Of a stretch of 64,000 nucleotides of DNA, positions 62,642 to 64,000 are shown piece after piece. A program made the translations under genes and the position numbers. Position 1 is the first letter of the stretch, and the number at the start of each line of letters is the position of its first letter. Source of the stretch: Bacteroidales bacterium (GTDB lineage: Bacteria; Bacteroidota; Bacteroidia; Bacteroidales; UBA12077); contig JAEINU010000002.1 of assembly GCA_016342685.1 (NCBI GenBank), positions 515,085 to 579,084 on the forward strand, in the 5' to 3' direction. Below the pieces are notes generated by a model. That model worked only from the letters and a program-made list of their open reading frames with translations, ran no database searches and was not told the origin of the DNA.

Positions 62642-63709
62642 TTAATTTCTATTCTCGGCATTCAGATCTTTAAATGCTTCGTATAATCTTTTTATAAAAC
62701 TCTTTTCCGTTTCGCGCAACCACACTCTTGGATCGTAGAATTTTTTATTCGGTCCATCTGGATCATTTGGGTTTCCAATTTGGCCCTGAAGAAATCCTTG
62801 TTTTTCATTATAATAATCCAAGATTCCTTTCCACGAAGCCCATTGAAGATCGGTATCAATATTCATTTTTATTGCACCATAACTAATTGCTTCAGTAATT
62901 TTATCTTTTTCTGAGCCTGATCCTCCATGAAAAACAAAGTTTACCGGCTTTTCTTTTGTCGCAAATTTCTGTTGTATTAGTTCTTGTGAATTTTTTAATA
63001 TTATTGGGCTTAATACTACATTACCTGGCTTATAAACACCATGTACATTACCAAACGATGCTGCAACAGTAAAGTTAGGACTTATTTTCATTAAATTTTC
63101 ATAAGCATATGCCACTTCCTCGGGTTGTGTGTATAGCTTCGATGTATCAACATTTGTATTATCAACTCCATCTTCTTCACCTCCAGTAACACCTAATTCT
63201 ATTTCTAAGGTCATTCCTAGTTCATGCATTCTTTTTAAAACTGATGCTGAAATCTCAATATTTTCTTCCAAAGATTCTTCACTTAAATCCAACATATGAG
63301 AACTAAAGAGAGGTTGCTTGTTTTTTTCATAAAACTCAACACCAGCATCAATTAATCCATCTACCCATGGGATAAGTTTCTTTGCACAATGATCAGTATG
63401 AAGAACAACTGGAACATCGTAATATTTTGCTAAATTATGCACATGTTGTGCACCTGATATGGCTCCTGCAATGCTAGCTGCCTGATTCTCATTTGACAGC
63501 CCCTTGCCAGCAACAAAAGCAGCTCCACTATTTGAAAATTGTATAATAACAGGTGAATTAACTTCACGTGCAGTTTCTAAGACTGCATTTATAGAGTTCG
63601 TACCAATAACATTAGCTGCTGGAATCGCAAATTGCTTTTCTTTGGCATATTCGAAAAGATGCGAAACTTCTTCTCCGAACAATACTCCTGACCTAAATTT
63701 TTTTGACAT
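62642..63709 (-). CDS. fbaA: Class II fructose-bisphosphate aldolase
   Basis: A 355-residue class II aldolase of the E. coli FbaA type. VVLHTDHCAKK (residues 101-111) holds the catalytic Asp and zinc His; EIELGVTGGEEDGV near 176-189 and FVFHGGSGSEKDKI near 258-271 bind zinc and phosphate. It splits fructose-1,6-bisphosphate in glycolysis or forms it in gluconeogenesis. It has its own terminator; a TAAATTTG word at 63744-63751 may be its -7 box. Confidence 0.94.
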   Translation of the reverse strand: MSKKFRSGVLFGEEVSHLFEYAKEKQFAIPAANVIGTNSINAVLETAREVNSPVIIQFSNSGAAFVAGKGLSNENQAASIAGAISGAQHVHNLAKYYDVPVVLHTDHCAKKLIPWVDGLIDAGVEFYEKNKQPLFSSHMLDLSEESLEENIEISASVLKRMHELGMTLEIELGVTGGEEDGVDNTNVDTSKLYTQPEEVAYAYENLMKISPNFTVAASFGNVHGVYKPGNVVLSPIILKNSQELIQQKFATKEKPVNFVFHGGSGSEKDKITEAISYGAIKMNIDTDLQWASWKGILDYYNEKQGFLQGQIGNPNDPDGPNKKFYDPRVWLRETEKSFIKRLYEAFKDLNAENRN

Positions 63710-63792
63710 AGTACTTGATTTAATCTTTGTTAAACGTTAATTACAAATTTAAGAAATAATTTGAATTTTAACTTGAAGTAACTTGAAAGATT

Positions 63793-64000
63793 TTAGAACG
63801 GATAACCAATACCAATATTTATAGTGAAGTCATCTTGCCAATTTAGCGAACGGTTACCTACAATCCACCTCTGCCCTACTTCTAATGCTGGATCTCTCAA
63901 TTTAACTCCTAAATCTAATCTGAATATTAAAAAGGAAAAATCGAAACGGGTACCAAAGCCTGAACCAACCGCAAATTCCTTATAAAACTCATTTTTTCGA
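63793..64000 (-). CDS. BamA/TamA-family outer-membrane protein, C-terminal end (cut by window edge)
   Basis: The last 68 codons of a minus-strand gene whose start lies right of the window; the stop is at 63793-63795. The translated tail has FYKEFAVGSGFGTRFDFSFL, then FRLDLGVKLRDPA, and ends INIGIGYPF. This is the last beta-strand region of the surface antigen (D15)/TamL-type barrels of Bacteroidota. The final aromatic residue is the usual sorting signal. It acts in outer-membrane assembly or translocation. Confidence 0.8.
   Translation of the reverse strand, partial: RKNEFYKEFAVGSGFGTRFDFSFLIFRLDLGVKLRDPALEVGQRWIVGNRSLNWQDDFTINIGIGYPF

Overview
The window is AT-rich chromosomal DNA of a member of the Bacteroidota. 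It looks like a marine, facultatively anaerobic member of the Marinilabiliales/Bacteroidales side; the phylum is well supported, the family is a guess. Signs of this are the fused CcsBA cytochrome c biogenesis protein, HmuY-type lipoproteins beside a TonB receptor, an S46 peptidase, DUF5777 and DUF3467 proteins, general lack of Shine-Dalgarno sequences, and promoters that match the Bacteroidota form TTTG-N17-20-TAnnTTTG. No insertion sequence, prophage or CRISPR array was seen.

Region 1 (1-7.8 kb, + strand) is the distal part of a membrane complex operon. It holds a NuoL/MrpA-like antiporter subunit cut by the left edge, seven Mrp/Mbh-type subunits, a HycF-like ferredoxin, a HycI-like [NiFe]-hydrogenase maturation protease, a CPIC-motif protein of unknown role and a histidine-rich nickel-type transporter. 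This implies a group 4 (Mbh-like) [NiFe] hydrogenase whose catalytic subunits lie left of the window. Region 2 (7.8-23.3 kb) is an anaerobic respiration island. It contains an EB_dh-type cytochrome lipoprotein with a NapH-like polyferredoxin, CcsBA with an FNR-like regulator, and a seven-gene operon: hexaheme lipoprotein, monoheme lipoprotein, DUF5777 barrel, Tat-exported FeS protein, NrfD-like quinol subunit, membrane-anchored beta protein and a small cytochrome c. A convergent NapC/NirT-like heptaheme cytochrome follows. Two perfect and one near-perfect FNR boxes sit upstream of these units. No molybdoenzyme or other recognisable terminal reductase is present, so the electron acceptor is unknown.

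Region 3 (23.4-32.3 kb, - strand) has a heme uptake locus (HmuY-like, TonB receptor, HmuY-like) and a trimeric NADH-linked [FeFe] hydrogenase operon preceded by a Rex-like palindrome. Region 4 (32.2-45.1 kb) has a DPP11-type peptidase operon (with Maf, UbiA-family, KdsC-like and DUF2520 genes), an acyl-CoA dehydrogenase/ETF/FeS membrane oxidoreductase cluster, and an Nramp-related transporter without the usual metal-binding motifs. Region 5 (45.1-58.4 kb) is the tRNA-tuf-secE-nusG-rplKAJL-rpoBC transcription/translation operon, with four tRNAs before tuf in the same order as the E. coli thrU-tyrU-glyT-thrT-tufB locus. Region 6 (58.4-64 kb) has rpsU-tyrosine recombinase-hpf, an HhH protein, an NSS-family sodium symporter, class II fructose-bisphosphate aldolase and the tail of a BamA/TamA-type outer-membrane barrel.

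Together the genes describe a cell that handles H2 with two unrelated hydrogenases, feeds quinone from fatty or branched acyl-CoA oxidation and other donors, respires anaerobically through many c-type cytochromes matured by CcsBA under FNR-like control, and imports the heme or metals these pathways need.
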